The notes beneath the pieces were generated by a model. That model saw only the letters and a list, made by a program, of their open reading frames with translations. It was not told the origin of the DNA and made no database searches. Position numbers and translations under genes: made by a program. A stretch of DNA of 24,843 nt from JBFWQM01 sp050249455 (GTDB taxonomy: Bacteria > Pseudomonadota > Alphaproteobacteria > MPNO01 > VGEU01), in contig JBFWQM010000059.1 in assembly GCA_050249455.1 (NCBI GenBank), forward strand, positions 1 through 24,843, in the 5' to 3' direction. Of this stretch, positions 22,662-24,843 are shown piece after piece. How positions within the stretch are numbered: the stretch's first letter is position 1; each line of letters opens with the position of its first letter.

Positions 22662-23029
22662 GGCGGATTCCCTTTCCCGGGCGGCTGCGGCTGGAAGGAT
22701 ATGTGACGCACAAGGTGCCTGCGCTTCGTCGGGGCGCTGCGGCCGGCGGCGATAGTGGCGCGTGGCGAAGTCATGGCGCTCCCGTGTCTGCGACGTACGC
22801 CGATCATTTTGGTTTTTATATCGGGTACGATCTATTTGCGATGGAACCAGTTGTGACTTGGCCGGTCAAGTGGAATCCCGGGCAATCCGGTATAGCGCTA
22901 CCGTTCGCCGTCGGATTGACTGCGCAGCGGGCGAAGCGCGACGGCGGCGGCGTAACAGGTTGACGGCGCGCGTCGGCCCGCCTTACGACTCCATCGGGTC
23001 CGATGCACCCGCGGGTTGAGGGAGGGGAC
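22662..23029. promoter_or_regulatory. Divergent intergenic region between the TRAP operon and the decarboxylase-like gene
   Basis: These 368 bases hold no convincing gene. The part near 22805-22840 is clearly AT-richer than its surroundings and is the probable promoter zone. TTGGTT (22809-22814) and CTATTT (22832-22837), 17 bases apart, are a weak plus-strand promoter. TATAAA on the minus strand (22821-22816) could be a -10 for the TRAP operon, without a clear -35. The imperfect palindrome at 22817-22834 lies within it. The stretch 22900-23010 shows nothing recognisable. Confidence 0.45.
22817..22834. promoter_or_regulatory. Imperfect palindrome TATATCGGGTACGATCTA
   Basis: ATCG (22820-22823) and CGAT (22828-22831) are inverted around four bases, and the outer TA steps also match. 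The left half TATATCGG is identical to the left half of the operator candidate at 17418-17435. It overlaps possible -10 elements on both strands of the divergent promoter region. Confidence 0.4.
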
Positions 23030-24025
23030 ATGGCGTCGAAATTGCTGCTCAGTCTGGCGGTCTCGCCGTACGACCGCGCGGCGCCGCTGTTCGACGGCCG
23101 CGTCACGGTCGAGGGCTGCGACATCGCTCCGGTCGCGCTGTCGCCGGAAGAGACCTTCCATCGCGCGCTGCGCTACCACGAGTTCGACGTGACCGAGCTG
23201 TCGCTGAGCAGTCATGCGCTGACCGTGGCGCGCGGCGATCCGCACTACGTGGGCATTCCCGCCTTCACCTCGCGCGCCTTCCGCCACAGCGCCATCTACA
23301 TACGTACGGACCGCGGCATCGCCGGGCCGGCCGATCTCAAGGGCAAGACAGTCGGGCTGCCGGAATACCAGCAGACCGCCAACCTGTGGGTGCGCGGACT
23401 GCTGCAGGACGAGTTCGGCGTCAAGCCGTCCGACATCCGCTGGCGCACTGGCGGCGTGGCGGAAGCCGGACGCACCGAGCGGACGCCGATCCGGCTGCCG
23501 CCCGACGTCGATGTGCAGCCGCTGCCGCCGGGCGGCACGCTGTCGGCGATGCTGGAGTCGGGTGCGCTCGACGCAGTGCTGAGCCCGCGCGAGCCGCCCT
23601 GCTTCGAACGTCGCGCGCCGCACATCGACCGGCTGTTCCCCGACTACGAGCCGGTCGAGCGCGAGTTCTTCCGCCGCACCGGCGTCTTCCCGATCATGCA
23701 CCTGGTCGGCATCCGCCGCTCGCTGGTGGAGCGCCACCCGTGGCTGCCGGTCAGCATCTACAAGGCGTTCGTTCGGGCGAAGGAGATCGCGCTGGAGGAG
23801 CTGCGGCTGATCGGCCATCTCGCGGTCACCCTGCCGTGGCCGGTCGCGGCGCTGGACAGCGCGCGCAGGCTGATGGGGGAGGACTTCTGGCCCTACGGCG
23901 TCGAGCCCAACCGCGCGCAGCTCGAGCTGTTCGCGCGCTATTCGCACGAGCAGGGCCTTTCCGCGCGCAAGCTCGCGGTGGAGGAGCTGTTCGCTGCCTC
24001 CACCCTGGATCTTTCGAAGAACTGA
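23030..24025 (+). CDS. 4,5-dihydroxyphthalate decarboxylase-like / NMT1-fold protein
   Basis: A 331-residue protein with the periplasmic-binding-protein type II fold but no signal peptide, so it is probably cytoplasmic. The N-terminus LLLSLAVSPYDRAAPLFDGRV, then EETFHRALRYHEFDVTELSLSSHAL, GIPAFTSRAFRHSAIYIR, GPADLKGKTVGLPEYQQTANLWVRGLL and a C-terminal EDFWPYGVEPNRAQLELFARYSHEQGL match the family named after 4,5-dihydroxyphthalate decarboxylase of phthalate breakdown. The start is the ATG at 23030 behind GAGGGAGGGG; an ATG at 23003 has no such signal. It converges on an ABC ATPase gene with three bases between the stops. Most family members are uncharacterised, and an ABC-binding role for some cannot be excluded. 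Confidence 0.87.
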   Translation: MASKLLLSLAVSPYDRAAPLFDGRVTVEGCDIAPVALSPEETFHRALRYHEFDVTELSLSSHALTVARGDPHYVGIPAFTSRAFRHSAIYIRTDRGIAGPADLKGKTVGLPEYQQTANLWVRGLLQDEFGVKPSDIRWRTGGVAEAGRTERTPIRLPPDVDVQPLPPGGTLSAMLESGALDAVLSPREPPCFERRAPHIDRLFPDYEPVEREFFRRTGVFPIMHLVGIRRSLVERHPWLPVSIYKAFVRAKEIALEELRLIGHLAVTLPWPVAALDSARRLMGEDFWPYGVEPNRAQLELFARYSHEQGLSARKLAVEELFAASTLDLSKN

Positions 24026-24028
24026 CGT

Positions 24029-24843
24029 TCAGACCACCTCGGCCTTGAACAGGTCCCACAAGGTCGCGTAGGCCTCCTCGAAGCCGGGCTCGAGATAGAT
24101 CTCGAACACGTTGCGCGGGCGCGGCAGCGGCACCGGGTAGATGCCCTTCACTTGGCCGGGCCGGCGCGTCATCACCACCACGGTGTCGGACAGCGTGATC
24201 GCCTCCACCAGGTCGTGGGTGATGAACAGCATCGTGGTCTTGTTGCGCTGCCAGAGCTGCAGCAGCTCGTGGTGCAGCTTCATCCGGGTTTGCGCGTCGA
24301 GCGCGCCGAACGGCTCGTCCAGCAGCACGACGTCGGGCTGGTAGATCAAGGTGCGCACGATCGATACGCGCTTCTGCATGCCGCCGGAGAGCTGCGAGGG
24401 GTAGCTGTTCTCGAATCCGTCGAGGCCGACCAGGCGCAGCCAGTCGGCGGCCTGCTCGCGCCGCGCCGCCTTGGGCACGCCGCGCACGGCGAGCGCGAAC
24501 TCGACGTTGCCCAGCGCGGTCAGCCACGGGAACAGGTTGCTGTCCTGCGTCACGAAGCCGACGCCGGTGTTGAGCCGGTCGACCGGCCGGCCCTTGTACA
24601 GCACCTTTCCCGCCGACGGCGCGATGAGGCCGGCGGCGAGACGCAGCAGCGTGGTCTTGCCGCAGCCGGACGGTCCGACCACCGTGGTGATGCCGCCGGT
24701 CGGCACGCGCAGGGACACCCGGTCGAGCGCGGTGACCGAACGCTCCGCATCGCCGAACATCAGGGTGACGTCGGCGAACTCCACCGCCGCCGGCGCATCC
24801 GCGCCCGGCGCGGCGGCAGGACCGCCGCCCGCGATCTCGCTCA
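24029..24843 (-). CDS. ABC transporter ATPase (NitT/TauT type), start codon at window edge
   Basis: An ATPase with Walker A GPSGCGKTT, Q-loop in FVTQDSNLFPW, signature LSGGMQKR, Walker B VVLLDEP and H-loop FITHD, followed by the LSDTVVVMTRRPGQV stretch of nitrate/sulfonate/taurine importers. A GTG at 24784 could start a 251-residue protein. However, the frame stays open to the right edge, and the last two bases of the window read TG on the minus strand followed by S-E-I-A-G. An ATG (or GTG/TTG) whose first base lies at 24844 would therefore give a 271-residue protein with a short alanine-rich leader. Its permease and binding-protein genes presumably lie beyond the window. Confidence 0.92.
   Translation of the reverse strand, partial: SEIAGGGPAAAPGADAPAAVEFADVTLMFGDAERSVTALDRVSLRVPTGGITTVVGPSGCGKTTLLRLAAGLIAPSAGKVLYKGRPVDRLNTGVGFVTQDSNLFPWLTALGNVEFALAVRGVPKAARREQAADWLRLVGLDGFENSYPSQLSGGMQKRVSIVRTLIYQPDVVLLDEPFGALDAQTRMKLHHELLQLWQRNKTTMLFITHDLVEAITLSDTVVVMTRRPGQVKGIYPVPLPRPRNVFEIYLEPGFEEAYATLWDLFKAEVV

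Noticed and set aside
22613..23019. Two short plus-strand frames (116 and 85 codons) in the TRAP/decarboxylase gap
   Set aside because: No ribosome binding site, biased composition and no family resemblance; one runs into the DctP gene on the other strand.
24023..24036. Small CTGA/TCAG hairpin between convergent stops as a terminator
   Set aside because: Only four base pairs and no T run; too weak to list as a feature.

Overview
The window comes from a very GC-rich genome (near 70% by eye). An alphaproteobacterium is the best guess, from the Rhodospirillales/Hyphomicrobiales side. The reasons are the density of catabolic ABC/TRAP transporter genes with IclR, GntR and MarR regulators, an intracellular PhaZ depolymerase, and an intergenic patch holding a CtrA-type site (TTAA-N7-TTAAC), DnaA boxes and GANTC sites, a combination used for cell-cycle control in that class. 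No rRNA, tRNA, CRISPR array or intact insertion sequence was seen.

Layout. (1) 1-965: 3' part of an archaeal-type thymidine/AMP phosphorylase-like gene. (2) 1030-8720, all on +: an IclR regulator, then an apparent operon with an ABC substrate-binding protein, two permeases, a luciferase-like flavin oxidoreductase, a small dimeric-barrel protein, the ABC ATPase and a GntR/FCD regulator. A Rieske oxygenase follows behind its own palindromic control site. This looks like an uptake-and-oxidation unit for a small organic compound of unknown identity. (3) 8736-11588, on -: a 950-residue frame that joins the N-terminal DNA-binding parts of a tyrosine-recombinase integrase to a complete Wzc/ExoP-type membrane tyrosine kinase. 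Upstream lies the AT-richer patch with CtrA, DnaA and CcrM-type motifs. (4) 11848-14970: a secreted CAP-domain protein, PhaZ, a glutathione transferase-like protein and a MarR regulator. (5) 15047-19722: a molybdopterin-binding CoxL-like subunit (-), divergent from a small recombinase-like HTH protein, a second Rieske oxygenase and a 3-hydroxyisobutyrate-dehydrogenase-type enzyme (+). The two transcription units appear to share one palindrome between overlapping promoters. (6) 19728-22661, on -: a TRAP transporter (periplasmic binding protein, small and large permease). (7) 23030-24843: a 4,5-dihydroxyphthalate decarboxylase-like protein (+) converging on an ABC ATPase (-) whose first base lies just outside the window.

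Regions 2, 5, 6 and 7 read as neighbouring catabolic modules: import by ABC or TRAP systems, oxidation by Rieske, flavin or molybdenum enzymes, dehydrogenation, and substrate-responsive control. No Rieske reductase or ferredoxin, no flavin reductase and no CoxS/CoxM partner subunits are present here, so these enzymes must draw on partners encoded elsewhere. The most unusual features are the integrase-kinase fusion and the cell-cycle-type control patch directly upstream of it.
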